The notes beneath the pieces were generated by a model that was given only the letters and a program-made list of their open reading frames with translations, made no database searches and was not told the DNA's origin. A stretch of 64,000 nucleotides of DNA from positions 62,342,407 to 62,406,406 of the forward strand of contig CM047817.1 in NCBI GenBank assembly GCA_026214975.1, written 5' to 3'. The position numbers and the translations under genes were made by a program. The stretch comes from Gentiana macrophylla. Lineage: Eukaryota; Streptophyta; Magnoliopsida; Gentianales; Gentianaceae. Positions 42,947 through 53,922 of the stretch are shown one piece after another. Within the stretch, counting starts at the first letter, position 1; every line of letters starts with the position of its first letter.

Positions 42947-44629
42947 GAATTTCGAACTTAAGCAATAAGCACTAATTAAATTGTGTAGTAATTAATCAAT
43001 AGATGCAAGATCTAGATTCGTGAAACGATAAATAAAAAAAATATCGATGTAGGGGGCTCGGCCGAAGCGGCGCCCCCCTCCCCCGCTGCACCGCCGGCGG
43101 CGTCGGCCGGCTATGTAATGGTGGACATCATTTTTTTGTTTTTCTATTTTGTGATATTTTATTGTGCATTGATATCTCTATGTTTAGTTGGTGTCATGTG
43201 GCTAACTAATGGTTCAAATAGTTTGAGTCATTGGGATGCCACATGATATTAAAGGTCTTTCCAAATTTTGTTTGGAATAGGCCTAGACCCTTTTCAAAAT
43301 ATTTGATTTTGGAAAAGGCCTCGGTCTAGGCCTCTTTCAAAATTTTGATTTTGGAAAGGGCCCAGGTTGATGCCTTTTGGTTTTGAAAACCAAAGGCATC
43401 CATTTTGATTAGGAATCAAAAGGAAAGATACTAAATAGACCTAATTTTAATTTTGATTTAAATTTGAATAGTTCTAATTAAATAAAAATAACGTTAATTT
43501 TATTTCAATTGAAATCATTTAACTAATTAAAAATTAATTGATTATTTGATTTAATAAAATAAGACGCAAGTAGTTAAATTTTAATTTGTCTTTTTCATAA
43601 GATATAATTTTGTGGATTAGATTATGTGTAGATATAATATGATTATATGGACCCCGATTGATCATGGACTCGACCAATAGGATAGATATGTGTGATTTAT
43701 TTTATGTTGGTTTTCAAAATTGTTCTAGGACATTATGAAGAACGTGACCTCATTTACTTTATGCATTTATCCTATTCCCGTTAGCTCCCCCGTGTGCGGC
43801 GGGTGTATAAATTTATTAGATAGATTTTTATGTAACAAGAATGAAGTAGAAGATGGAGACCAAAGAAAGATGAATAAAGATCCCTTTGGAGATGGTGCAT
43901 TAAAGATCCTATTGGAGCTTCCAGCTACACTTAGAATGTGACCCGCGGTTTCATCAATTTGTATTCGAAACCGCACCTAGGAAAAGTCCATGATCATACC
44001 GGTTATTTTTGTGCACGGAATGATGTATGTTTTACTTTATGTAGATAACGTAGAAATATTCATGCTTGGATGAGACCGTAATTTAATTAAGAGAATAAAT
44101 TTAAAATTATTCCCGCGAAAAAAAATCGATTCAAATTTGTCTCTCGATATTATAATTACGGTGATGAGCCCTTGGTCGGAACCAACTGATCGACCCTCAT
44201 CGAGAGTTGATGTACCTTGGGTATATCGTAATTATCGAGCTATGAGATCTCATGAATATTTGGGTTACGACTCGACTAGAATCTTACGGTGATTGGCCCT
44301 CGTCAGGACCGTCTGATTTTAGAGACAAGGGGTTGTCTATCAATAGAGATGTGATTCGTCAAAGAGTTGACTAGTCAGCCACTGGGAGCCGTATATGACG
44401 CGACTGGTAGGAGTACCTACCTTTTGAAATTGTCTTAATTGATCGGCCCTCGTCGGGAATCGAGATAACTAGATTGGGTCCCAGCTACTAAAGAATTAAT
44501 AGAATATTTAAAGCCAATTGGGAATAGTTGGCTAGTGGTAGAAAAACCTAATTAAAAATTTAAAGTGCAATTTTATGGTTTTGTATGCATGAACTTTTAC
44601 TTATACTATCTTTACTTTATTGTTGTAGA
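42947..44629 (+). other. TE-J leader, non-coding
   Basis: About 1.7 kb separates the PBS from the gag start. It has a GC-rich patch at 43053-43110 (GCCGCCGGCGGCG) and three loose repeats of a GATNGGCCCTCGTCGG phrase at 44160-44455. A 68-codon frame at 43735-43941 has no recognisable features. Confidence 0.6.
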
Positions 44630-45420
44630 AATGTCGAACAAATTGAATCTTCGTTTTATCATTGAAAACAAACTTGACGAATCAAACTTTCTTGACTGGG
44701 AAAGGAACCACAAAATCTCTTTGAGACATGAAGGCATTGACTATGCTTTGGAAAAACCCTTAACTAAGGACCCTGAAGATGCTACTAATGAGGAGTCGGC
44801 TAAGAAGCATGGATAACACTATTCTGACAATGTGGAAGCTACTTGAATCATGCTTGCTTCTATGACACCGGAACTTTATAAACAACATGAGTCCATGGAT
44901 GCACATACCATTACGGTTCACTTGAAGGAACTCTATGCTTTCCAGTCTCGCACTGAGAGGAATGAGGTCTCGATGGCACTGTTTGGGTGCAAGATGGTTC
45001 CGGGTACTCCAGTTGGGTCACATGTGCTGAAGATGATCGGTACTATTGAGAGGCTTGAGAAGCTTGGCCATAAGATTGGACGTGAGATAAGTGTTGACTT
45101 GATTCTACAATCTCTACCGGATTCTTACTCACAATTTGTGATGAAATATCATATGAACAAGATTGATTCCTCCCTTGCGGAGTTATTAAACATGCTCAAA
45201 ACTGCTATAGGCACTGTTGGCAAGGGTAAGCAAGTGTTTCTCTTGACTTCTTCCAAGGGCAAGAAAAAGTCCCAAAATAAGACCAAGAAGGCGAAGGAGG
45301 CTGCAAAGCCAAAGCCTAAGATAGCCAAAGACAAATCCGAGGATGCTTGCTTCCATTGTGGCCAGACTTGTCATTGAAGGAGAAACTGCAAGGCTTTCTT
45401 GAGTACCAAGAAGAACAAGC
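44630..45420 (+). pseudogene. TE-J gag
   Basis: ATG at 44630 begins MSNKLNLRFIIENKLDESNF followed by DWERNHKISLRHEGIDYALE, a common plant copia gag start. After a stop at 44814 the frame continues IMLASMTPELYKQHESMDAH and MKYHMNKIDSSLAELLNML. The zinc knuckle CFHCGQTCHxRRNC has Gly replaced by Cys and Trp replaced by a TGA stop. Two further stops make it inactive. Confidence 0.8.
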
Positions 45421-46048
45421 ATAATGGTGTATCGACTTCAGGTATGTTTATGATTGAGATGAATGCTGCTTCTTCTAAGTCTAAGCACTGGGTATTAGAT
45501 ACTGGATGTGGTTCTCATATTTGTACTGATATGCAAGGCTAAGAAAGACTAGAGATCTGAGGAAAGGAGAAGTGGACCTGCGTGTTGGGGATGAAGCAAA
45601 TGTTGCTGCCCGAGCCGTAGGAGTTTATTTTCTTTTGTTGCCCAGTGGGCTAGTATTGAATAACTGTTATTGTGTTCATCCTCTTACGAAAAGCATTATT
45701 TCTATTTCTACATTGGATGTTGAAGGATTTTCTTTAACATTTACGAATAAATGTTGTTCTTTTTCACGTGATGGAATATTTTATGGTACTGGAAAACTTG
45801 ACAATGGTCTCTACACATTAGATATGAATGTTAATTTACTTAATATAAACAATAAGAAAGCTAAAACAAGTTACTTGAATGAATCCTACTTGGGGCATTG
45901 TAGACTTGGCCATATAAATAAGAATCACATTTCTAAACTCCATAAAGATGGAATGTTGGATCAATTTGATTATGAATCGTTTGATACATGCGAAGCTTGT
46001 ATACTTGGCAAGATGATGAAGTCACCGTTTAGTGGAAAAGGGATATGA
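45421..46048 (+). pseudogene. TE-J protease and pre-integrase
   Basis: It reads HWVLDTGCGSHICTDMQG near 45487-45540 (protease active site DTG intact), then a frame break and LRVGDEANVAARAVGVYFLL, LNNCYCVHPLTKSIISIST, then YLGHCRLGHINKNHISKLHK and CEACILGKMMKSPFSGKG in one 158-codon frame (45572-46048). Confidence 0.8.
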
Positions 46049-46960
46049 TCCAACGAATTTCTTGAGCTCATACATACTGATATCTGCGGCCCAATGTCAA
46101 TTCAAGCCAAATGAGGATACTCTTATTTTATCACCTTCACTGACGACCATTCTCGTTATGGTTATGTATACTTAATGAAGTATAAGTCTGAAGATTTTGA
46201 AAATTTCAAAGACTTCAGAAGTGAAGTGGAAAAACAACTAGGTAAGGAAATTAAGACATTTCGATCCGATCGAGGTGGTGAATACCTAGATGGAGAGTTT
46301 CAAGATTACTTAAATTAGAATGAGATTCTACCTGAATGGACTCCATCCGGAACGCCTTAGATGAATGGCGTACTGAGAGGCAAAATCGCACTATGTTGGA
46401 CATGGTGCGATCCATGATGAGCTATGCAGTTCTTCCAAAATCGTTTTTGGGGTATGCTCTCGAAACAACGTCCTATACACTTAACCGAGTTCCATGAAAG
46501 ATGGTTGACTCTACCCCATACGAGGTATGACATAAAAAGAATCCGAGTGTGTCATATCTTAAACCTTAGGGTTGTCTAACTTATGTGAAGCGGATGATGC
46601 CCAATAAATTAGAGGCCAGATTAGACGAATGTCTATTTGTGGGTTATCCTAGTGAAACTAGAGGATACCAATTTTACCATCCATGAGAACAAAAGGTGTT
46701 TGTCTCCATGATTGGTCACTTTCGAGAGAAAGAGTTTATTCTGAAGAGGGTCAAAAGGAGTAAGAATGATCTTGAAAAAAATCCAAGAACCACTTACAGA
46801 CTACAGTCAGTTGATGATAGTAGAGCAGACACTGTAAACAGATGAGGTGCAAACACCTGCTCTAGAAACAAAGACACCTCAAAGATCCACTAGGGAGCGT
46901 CGTGAACCAGAAAGGTACACTGACTACATCTCATGGAAGATGAGAACCCTAAAAAAATAG
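46049..46960 (+). pseudogene. TE-J integrase and linker
   Basis: Beyond a TGA the frame reads LIHTDICGPMSIQAK (first Asp), FITFTDDHSRYGYVYLMKYK and FRSDRGGEYLDGEFQDYL (second Asp). The catalytic Glu region is damaged: CAG to TAG in the TPQMNG motif, then a frameshift. LFVGYPSETRGYQFYHP near 46632-46684 is the integrase tail. There are several TGG-to-TAG/TGA stops. Confidence 0.75.
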
Positions 46961-47681
46961 GAGGTGTTGATGAGGCATGACAAAGAGAAATGGCTGAAAG
47001 CCATGAATTCTGAAATGGAATCCATGAAGGACAACATAGTTTGGAACTTAGTTGATCCAGCTGAGGGAATAGTTCTTATAGGGTGTAAATGGGTCTTTAA
47101 GAGAAAGACAGACGTGGATGGTAATGTGACTACCTACAAGGCAAGGTTGGTGGCAAAAAGGTTATAAGCAAAGACAAGGAGTTGACTATGACGAAACCTT
47201 TTCGCCAGTGGCTATGCTAAAGTCCATTAGAATTCCGCTTTCTATTGAGACATACCATGATTATGAAATCTGGCAGATGGATGTGAAAAAAGCTTTCCTC
47301 AATGGGAATCTGTCTGAGGAAGTGTACATGACACAACTTGAGGGTTTCACAAACGATGATGCTAGGATGGTGTGTAAGTTGCAAAGATCCATTTATGGAT
47401 TGAAGCAAGCTTCTCAGAGTTGGAATCTTTTCTTTGATGAGACAATCAAATAGTTTGATTTCATCAAGAATGAAGAGGAGCCTTGTATTTACAAGAAGGT
47501 TAGTGGGAGTGCCGTAGTTTTCTTAGTGCTTTATGTAGATGACATATTGCTCATAAAGAATGATATTCCTATGTTACAGTCAGTTAAAGGTTGGTTATCC
47601 GGAAACTTCTCTATGAAGGACTTGGGAGAACCAGCCTATATTTTGGGAATCAAGATCTATAGAGATAGATCAAAGAGGTTG
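46961..47681 (+). pseudogene. TE-J reverse transcriptase, first part
   Basis: Frames read [98 protein letters not shown] and LYVDDILLI with catalytic YVDD at 47532-47543. It breaks at 47681, where a solo LTR is inserted after ILGIKIYRDRSKR. Confidence 0.85.
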
Positions 47682-48450
47682 TGATGTGATTCTGGATGGA
47701 ATCAAATCCGATGTTTCGCCCAGGAAGTAACTAGGGGGAACAATGATGCGCTAAGGATCCTAGACCTAGTAATCCAACTAAATCGTAGGAAGAGAACGCC
47801 CAACAATTGCTCACAGTGCTGGTAAATTCTCGAAGGGTTGAACTTTCTACGATGAAGAAAATTCTGACTCGCAAGTGATGTTCAAGTCTCACGACTTGGT
47901 TGAGTAAAACTCAATAAACTGATTTTTCATATAATAATTGTGTGTTGAATGAAAAGCTAGTGTTTGCCTTATATAGGCTTACAACCAAAAGAACTATAAA
48001 GGAAAAAGCAATGTGGGATAGTTCCCACCTAGTAAAAATGCGCCCTATGTGTGCATAAATGGGCTTACCTCGTCTACTTAGGCCCAAATGACATTTATTA
48101 GATAATAACCAAACAAAAGCTGAATAATCAAAGTAAAATAAGTCCAATACTTAATCAATTTCGTCCATAATCTTCCTGGCGTCCAGGACTTGGGCTTTTG
48201 GCCCAATATGAAGCCAAACCATGCAATAAAGCTCTAACCAGGCCCAACAGCACTAAGGAGGGTCACTATTGGCGCCTCTGTCTTCTCTACGTGCTCTCCG
48301 AACTCCGAATAAGTCTCTATCACCAAGTCGTTCATAGCCTCTCTCAATCTCTTCCTTTGGAGCCTTGTTATTGGCCCATCTCGAACTACCTGATGATCCA
48401 TGGGCTGCATAGATGCCAATGGGTCGGGAATGTCATCATGGATCACATCA
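47682..48450 (-). mobile_element. Solo LTR inserted in TE-J RT (769 bp, perfect TSD)
   Basis: The ends are TGATGTGATTC...GGATCACATCA, and the flanks are perfect 5-bp duplications GGTTG (47677-47681 and 48451-48455). A related piece lies at 52073-52503, with shared ends and a shared CTTTTATAGGC/CTTATATAGGC to GTGGGA core, so this is a repeat family with LTR character. Orientation is guessed from the core, read as TATA plus downstream on the minus strand. It holds no coding frame. Confidence 0.8.
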
Positions 48451-49270
48451 GGTTGCTTGGTCTGTCACAGCCCACCTATATAGACAAGATGCTGAAGATA
48501 TTCAGCATGAAGCAGTCCAAGAGAGGATTGTTGCCCATGTCACATGGGGTCTACCTGTCGAAGGAAATGTGTCCAAAGTCAGATGAGGAAATGGCATATA
48601 TAAGTAGGATCCCTTATGCTTCGGCTATCGGGTCCATCATGTATGCCATGTTGTGCACTAGACCGGATGTCTCATACCTACTGAGTATGACTAGCAGGTA
48701 CCAGGAAAATCCAGGTGATGCTCACTGGGTTGCATTCAAGAATATTCTCAAGTACATGAGACGTACTAGGGATATGTTCCTGGTTTTCAAGAACAATGAT
48801 TTGGTATTACGAGGTTACACAGATGCAAGTTTTCAAACAGACAAGGTTGACTTAAAGTCACAGTCAAGATTTGTTTTCATGCTTAATGACGGAGCAGTTA
48901 GCTGGAAGAGTACCAAGCAGGAGACTACTGCAGACTCTACGATGGAAGCCGAGTATATAGCAGCCTCGGAGGTGGCAAATAAAGTGGTTTGGATGAGGAA
49001 GTTCATTACTGAATTTGGTGTGGTTCCCTCCATTAAAGATCCAGTCCCATTATACTGTGATAATAATGGGGCAATTGCTCAGTCAAAGGATCCAAGGTCT
49101 CATCAAAAGTCAAACATGTTGGGCTATCACTTGATTCGAGAGATAGTAGATAGACGGATGTAAAGATAGAGAAATTCCACACGGATGATAACATTGCTGA
49201 TCCGTTAACCAAGACATTGTCACAGGCAAAGGATAAGAAACATGTTCACATGCATGGGCTTAGGCATATG
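48451..49270 (+). pseudogene. TE-J RT C-terminus and RNase H
   Basis: From 48451 the RT frame resumes: LLGLSQPTYIDKMLKIFSMK, PYASAIGSIMYAMLCTRPDV, then RNase H with RGYTDASFQTDKVDLKSQSR, SWKSTKQETTADSTMEAEYI, YCDNNGAIAQSKDPRSHQKS and HLIREIVDR. A frameshift near 49160 leads to NIADPLTKTLSQAK. The frame before 48451 belongs to the inserted solo LTR, not the gene. Confidence 0.85.
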
Positions 49271-49299
49271 GGTGGTTGGCTTTAGCCCAAGTGGGAGAT

Positions 49300-49830
49300 T
49301 GTTGAATTAGTGTCCTCAACCCAATCGTGTTGGACCGGATCCGACCGGGTCGGGTCATTTACAGTCTATTTAGTTCATGTAATAACTTTATTATGATTAA
49401 TAAAAGCACTTTTGTTATTATATATTTTGTTTATCTTTATTAACCAATTATGTTATTGAATATATAGTAATGTCCCTTGTGTCAAACTGTGAAAGAGAAA
49501 TCATAATAGTGATTATGGTTGATGAGATTTCGACTCACTTTAATAAGATTGATACTTATATGTCTCTCGTCGTATGTGCTGTCAAACGACACATTGATGG
49601 TATGATTAGATTAGCACGTATTGGATGTCTTCTATCTTTTGAGGATAGCGGTAGATCTCGTCTATGGAAGTGTAGAGTCACTTGGACTGTAAGTGGATGT
49701 GTATTAGAGAATGCGTACGTTAGAATGGCCCACTTACATTAAGTGTCGCAATATGTGGCTGTTGTGTAATTATCCTGAGACCGGAGTCTTCATGGCATCA
49801 CGGTGTGGATTTTCATGCTTTGACACTATT
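49300..49830 (+). repeat. TE-J 3' LTR, truncated
   Basis: It starts TGTTGAATTAGTGTCC after AAGTGGGAGAT and matches 29755-30190 until GACACTATT at 49830, where GGAATG repeat sequence takes over. About 1.2 kb of the LTR is missing. Confidence 0.85.
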
Positions 49831-50343
49831 ATGGCACGTTTGTTAGGACGGAATGGAATGGTATGGAATGATTTTTCATTCCATTCCAATGTTTGTGTAT
49901 GATTTTGAATGAATGGAATGGAATGAAATTATATTCCAATGGAATGAAAAATGTCCATTTTCATTCCTTCCAAAAATGGATGGAATGTGATGGAATAAAA
50001 TGAAAATCAACAAAATACGAGGGTGATGGGCAAGAGTGGGTGGGTGGTAGGGTAGGTTAGGTGGGTAGGGTAGAGTAGGTGGTGGGGTAAGGTAGGTAAG
50101 ATGCGTAAGGTAGGATAGGGTGAAATAGGGTAGGGTAGGATATGATACGGTGGTGGTAAGGTATATCGTGGGATGGTGGGTAGGGTAGAGAGAGTAGGTG
50201 GGGTGGTGGGTAAGGGTAGGGGTAGGGTCTGGTAGGGTGGGGTGGTGGGTAAGGTAGGGTAGGGTGGTTATGGTAATACATGGTAGGGTGGTAGGTAAAA
50301 TAGGAAAGTGATGGGTATGGTGGGGTGGTGGGTAGGGTAGGGA
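49831..50343. repeat. GGAATG-rich repeat with G-rich tail (copy 2)
   Basis: 49850-50010 contains GGAATGGAATG and CATTCCATTCC words in the same order as 4837-4975. 50030-50340 is a degenerate GGTGGGTAGGGTA tandem array. It breaks the TE-J 3' LTR at 49830. The G-rich strand could form quadruplexes. Confidence 0.65.
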
Positions 50344-50994
50344 TTGATGAACTAAGATGCTTTGATGATTGAGCTGAATTGTGAGTTTATACGACTGATT
50401 TTAATGCTATATATTGAGATAATTGACTGAATTTGTGACATATGTATTCCTTGAAGTAGTCCCTTGAATTGAGCCTTAAATGAGCCAAATATTGAGCTAT
50501 TTTAAGGCTGTTCTTAAGTCGGTCTTCGGATGATGTACCTAAATGGTGTAATGCCTTAAGTGTGTTGTTCACTTGGTTCATATCATTAAGCTTTCTAATA
50601 CAATAGTTTTGAGGGTGTTACTTTTATTGATACTGTGTTACTGATAGTGTATTATCATATCATTATTGTGTTATTCGAGATCTCGAGTTATCGATATCAG
50701 TAGGCTCATTCCCTCATTTTTAATACAAAATGTTGTTCAATGTGGAAGCAATTGAAGTGAATGGAGAAAATGCTGTTCAATGTGGATGCAATTGAAGTGA
50801 ATGGAGAAAATGCAGCTCCATTGTCTGAGTTTATGAAGAAAGGCAACAAGTTCAATGGACTTTTGCAAAGTTCCTAGCCAGTTGCTATATAAGGATGGGC
50901 AGTGTGTTCCCCCATTAGAGCTTCCGTTTTGAAGGAGTGAAAAGAGCTTGGAGAATGATGTACTTGATGTTGTTGCAGCTAATAGACTTTTTCT
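50344..50994 (+). repeat. Promoter-like dispersed repeat, copy 1
   Basis: It matches 63361-64000 in the same orientation almost base for base, apart from an indel region of GTGTTACTGATA repeats at 50630-50700. Both copies contain a 42-45 bp tandem duplication (CAATTGAAGTGAATGGAGAA) and a TATA box CTATATAAGGATGGG (50885-50892), as in an LTR or a promoter. A minus-strand 64-codon frame (MNQVNNTLKALHHLG...) is kept in both copies, but may be chance. The family is unknown. Confidence 0.7.
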
Positions 50995-51276
50995 TGGTGC
51001 TTCAATTTATTTTCGGAGCTTTCATTTTGTCTTGTTGATGCTTCTTCCCACATATTGATGGTTTTTTTTTGCAGTAGGTGAGACAAGTGCTATATGCTCA
51101 TTATAACCATATTTTTGCATTCTAGAAACTACTAGTATTACATTTAAATGTTTTAGATTAGACGTGATGCTATTGAACCTTGAACTACATCTGTTACTGT
51201 TATTGTGTTACTGATACTGTGTTACTATTACTGTGTTATTGTAAACGCTGCGATTAAATTCGGCTTTAAGAAATTT
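50995..51276. other. Sequence after repeat copy 1
   Basis: No gene was seen. It may be the continuation of the promoter-like repeat, whose second copy runs off the window. GTTACTGTTATTGTGTTACT words recur at 51190-51240. Confidence 0.35.
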
Positions 51277-51560
51277 CGTCGGAAGGGTATCGTATGAGAT
51301 CTTAAAATGACAAGAAAAAAATATAAACTTTGGTGAAATTTTTTTGATGATCGATGTTCTAAATAAAAAATTACAGTCGTTTATAAGAAAAAATCTCTGA
51401 TTAATGCAAATATTTTTTCGTCATTAAAATTTACGTCGGAAGAGTATCGTATGAGATATCAAAATTAAGTACAAAATAATAATGAATTTTGGTGGAATTT
51501 TTTTGATAATCTAAGTACTAAATCAAAAGTTACGGTTGTTTAAAAAAGAGATCGAATCAG
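51277..51560. repeat. Diverged tandem duplication, 157-bp period
   Basis: CGTCGGAAG.GTATCGTATGAGAT starts at 51277 and again at 51434. Both are followed by AT-rich text with TTTGGTGGAATTTTTTTGAT and AAGTTACGG/AAATTACAG words. Confidence 0.7.
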
Positions 51561-52002
51561 AGAGGGTTTTTAAATAAAAAAAACTTGACTGAAGAAAAAG
51601 AAAGAAAGAAGAGCACAACAGTGTTCCGGCTTGTAGCAAAGCAGCAAATTGGTTAGTACATGCGTCCAACATGGAATGATATGGAAGGGTATTTTTGTCC
51701 ATCTGAATTTTTTTTGTCCTTTGTGCAGTTTTTTCAAATTGCGTGTCCTGTTTATTTATTTTGTATGAAAAAGTGGATTTCAGGCTCATTCTCTCTTTTT
51801 TGAAAGGATTTACAGTATTTACTGAAAGTAAATGCATCAATATTTCTTAACTGGTTCTTGATTTTACAAACTCAAACATTACATTTTTTATTTTACAAAA
51901 TCTCTATCATTGTCAACTGCATCAGAATCCCTATTATACGTAAAATAACTACAAACCATAAAAATTACAATAATAACAAGATGAAGAAGAAAAAAACATA
52001 TT

Positions 52003-52020
52003 CACACACACACACACACA
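52003..52020. repeat. (CA)n microsatellite
   Basis: Nine CA units. Confidence 0.95.
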
Positions 52021-52072
52021 AAGAGATATATATGTATATATATACATGTAAGAAAATAGAATATGCATGTAT

Positions 52073-52503
52073 TGATGTGATCCGTAACCGAACCAGATCC
52101 GAAAATGCCCGAGGACTTGACTGAATGAACCAATAAGACGAACACCGCGACCCTTAGCTAACCCGTAGCTAAAAATCTTGGTACCTGTGGACACCCACAA
52201 GGTTCGCTCACAACCTTGATAAATCCGGTTTAGAATCCACTAACGTGAGAAACTCACCAAAGATTAAAAGCGTCAAATAAAATATATTATATCGAAATTT
52301 GTTTGATTACAAAGAGTACGACTAAAGCCTTTTTATAGGCTACAATGAAAGAAATAAAACAACTCTTAACCGATGTGGGACAATAATATAAAAAACGTAA
52401 TTAATACTAATAAAAGTATACTAAAATCTGCCACGGAAACAATGTGGATAGATGATAAAATAAATATACTCCAAGCTAAAACGTCTCATCATCCATCACA
52501 TCA
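52073..52503 (-). mobile_element. Second member of the TGATGTGAT solo-LTR family (431 bp)
   Basis: The ends are TGATGTGATCC...CATCACATCA, flanked by TGTAT and TATAT (four of five match). The core TTTTTATAGGCTACAATGAAAG and CGATGTGGGACAA parallels the member at 47682-48450. It has no coding frame. Confidence 0.6.
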
Positions 52504-52694
52504 TATATATATGTATGTGTGTATGTATGTCTATATATATTCAAATGACGATAATTATTTTATTATCGAGACCCGTAAGGAGTTGATCACAATGTAAAAC
52601 TAGTAAAATACAAATACTTATCACACTAAAAATATAGTTGAATAATACATTTATACATATTTTCTTCATCACGTGTGTGTGTATATATATATAT

Positions 52695-52734
<40 letters not shown>

Positions 52735-52739
52735 CATGT

Positions 52740-52820
<81 letters not shown>
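52695..52820. repeat. (GATA)n and (AT)n microsatellites
   Basis: About ten GATA units at 52695-52733, then a 77-base AT run at 52744-52820. The six-frame translations of this stretch as repeated Tyr-Ile are not genes. Confidence 0.95.
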
Positions 52821-52822
<2 letters not shown>

Positions 52823-53922
52823 GTGTGTGTGTTTGTGCGTGCTTGTATACATATATACACATATCGTAAAGATGGCCTTTTAATAGTGTCTAAAATCACC
52901 GGCATTGTACCGGGTCAATTGTACCACATGTTAGCGAGCAATGTCGTATCCCGCGAGGAATTTAGTTTAGTACCAAACTTAGCTTTCTTCTTAGTTCAGG
53001 TCAATCAAACTTTGGAAGAAGGTGATTTGTTACGATCACTGGGTGCTATCAACTATTGTGCAAAGTGTAAAAGGGTAAAATAAATGATATTATAGGATAT
53101 AGCCAAGTTACGATTCAACTAAATACTTTCTCCCCTTAGTCGATATCTTGAAGTGAGTGTTACCTATTAATCTACCATGTATGTTCTTGATATGTTTAAG
53201 GGTGCAATCTCCGAAAATAGCTAACTAGACAAAGATTCCGTAATCTAGCGCACTATGTTAGATTCAACAGTCCGCTTCCCGGATTTAATTGACCTAGCTA
53301 ACATGCCTAACCTATTTGAGACACTCAACTTGCGTTGAAAACCTCACTCAAGAAACAAAACCCGAACAACTCGACTAGTTTTACGTGGCGATCCTATAAC
53401 CCCTTTTCGGCTTTTCCGACATTAACTCGCAAAATACATATGTAAAGATAATGTGTGTGATAAATCATTGATTCATGACGTCAACGAAGGCATAAGAATA
53501 AGTTCAAGGACATAAACATTCAAGAATCTTGTAATTTAAACAACAAACACTTCCATAAATCAACTAAGGTTCGATTTAACTAAACTTCACATAACTCGGC
53601 TATAAATAAATTATTTACTCATAATCTTGTCAAATTACAAGAAACTAAAATCAAACACAAAGAAATCAAACATAAGAGGAAAAGATAGTTACCCATACTA
53701 TTGAGATGAAGAAAAATCGAATCTTTGAACAAAATCCGGTTGATCCCGTATCAAGAAAAGCTTCGAAATGATCCAAGTTACAAGTATTCTTTACCAAAAC
53801 TAAATTAAAACAAATCTAATATCAGTCTAAATTAAGGAAAAGAGAAAAGGAGTTTAAGAGTAGTTGGGGAAGAAGATCAATGTATAAACACGAGGGAGAA
53901 AAGCTTTTATTCTACAGCATAA
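52821..53922. other. Unassigned sequence upstream of TE-K gag
   Basis: No open frame of note. The expected TE-K 5' LTR (TGTTAGGTGT start) and PBS are not here, so TE-K lost its 5' end or is joined to foreign sequence. Confidence 0.5.

Larger units (their letters stand above)
29755..49830 (+). mobile_element. TE-J: + strand copia element, interrupted twice
   Basis: The 5' LTR (29755-42933) is split by TE-I; then PBS at 42935, a long leader, gag at 44630, protease, integrase, RT (split by a solo LTR at 47682-48450), RNase H, purine tract AAGTGGGAGAT and a 3' LTR from 49300 that breaks off at 49830. The first 94 bases of the 5' LTR are missing at the junction with TE-H. Stops such as TGG to TGA/TAG are frequent, so the copy is dead. 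Confidence 0.85.

Noticed and set aside
43735..43941. 68-codon frame in the TE-J leader
   Set aside because: No motif, not conserved with anything else in the window; leader position explains it.
48198..48450. N-terminal 84 codons of a long + strand frame reaching into RNase H
   Set aside because: This part is inserted solo-LTR sequence that happens to be open in frame with RT; the pol text starts at 48451.
50057..50281. Pro/Tyr-rich minus-strand frame resembling a cell-wall protein
   Set aside because: It is the complement of the degenerate GGTGGGTAGGG array, with no signal peptide.
52541..52905. Open frames of repeated Tyr-Ile on the minus strand
   Set aside because: They are translations of the (AT)n and (GATA)n microsatellites.
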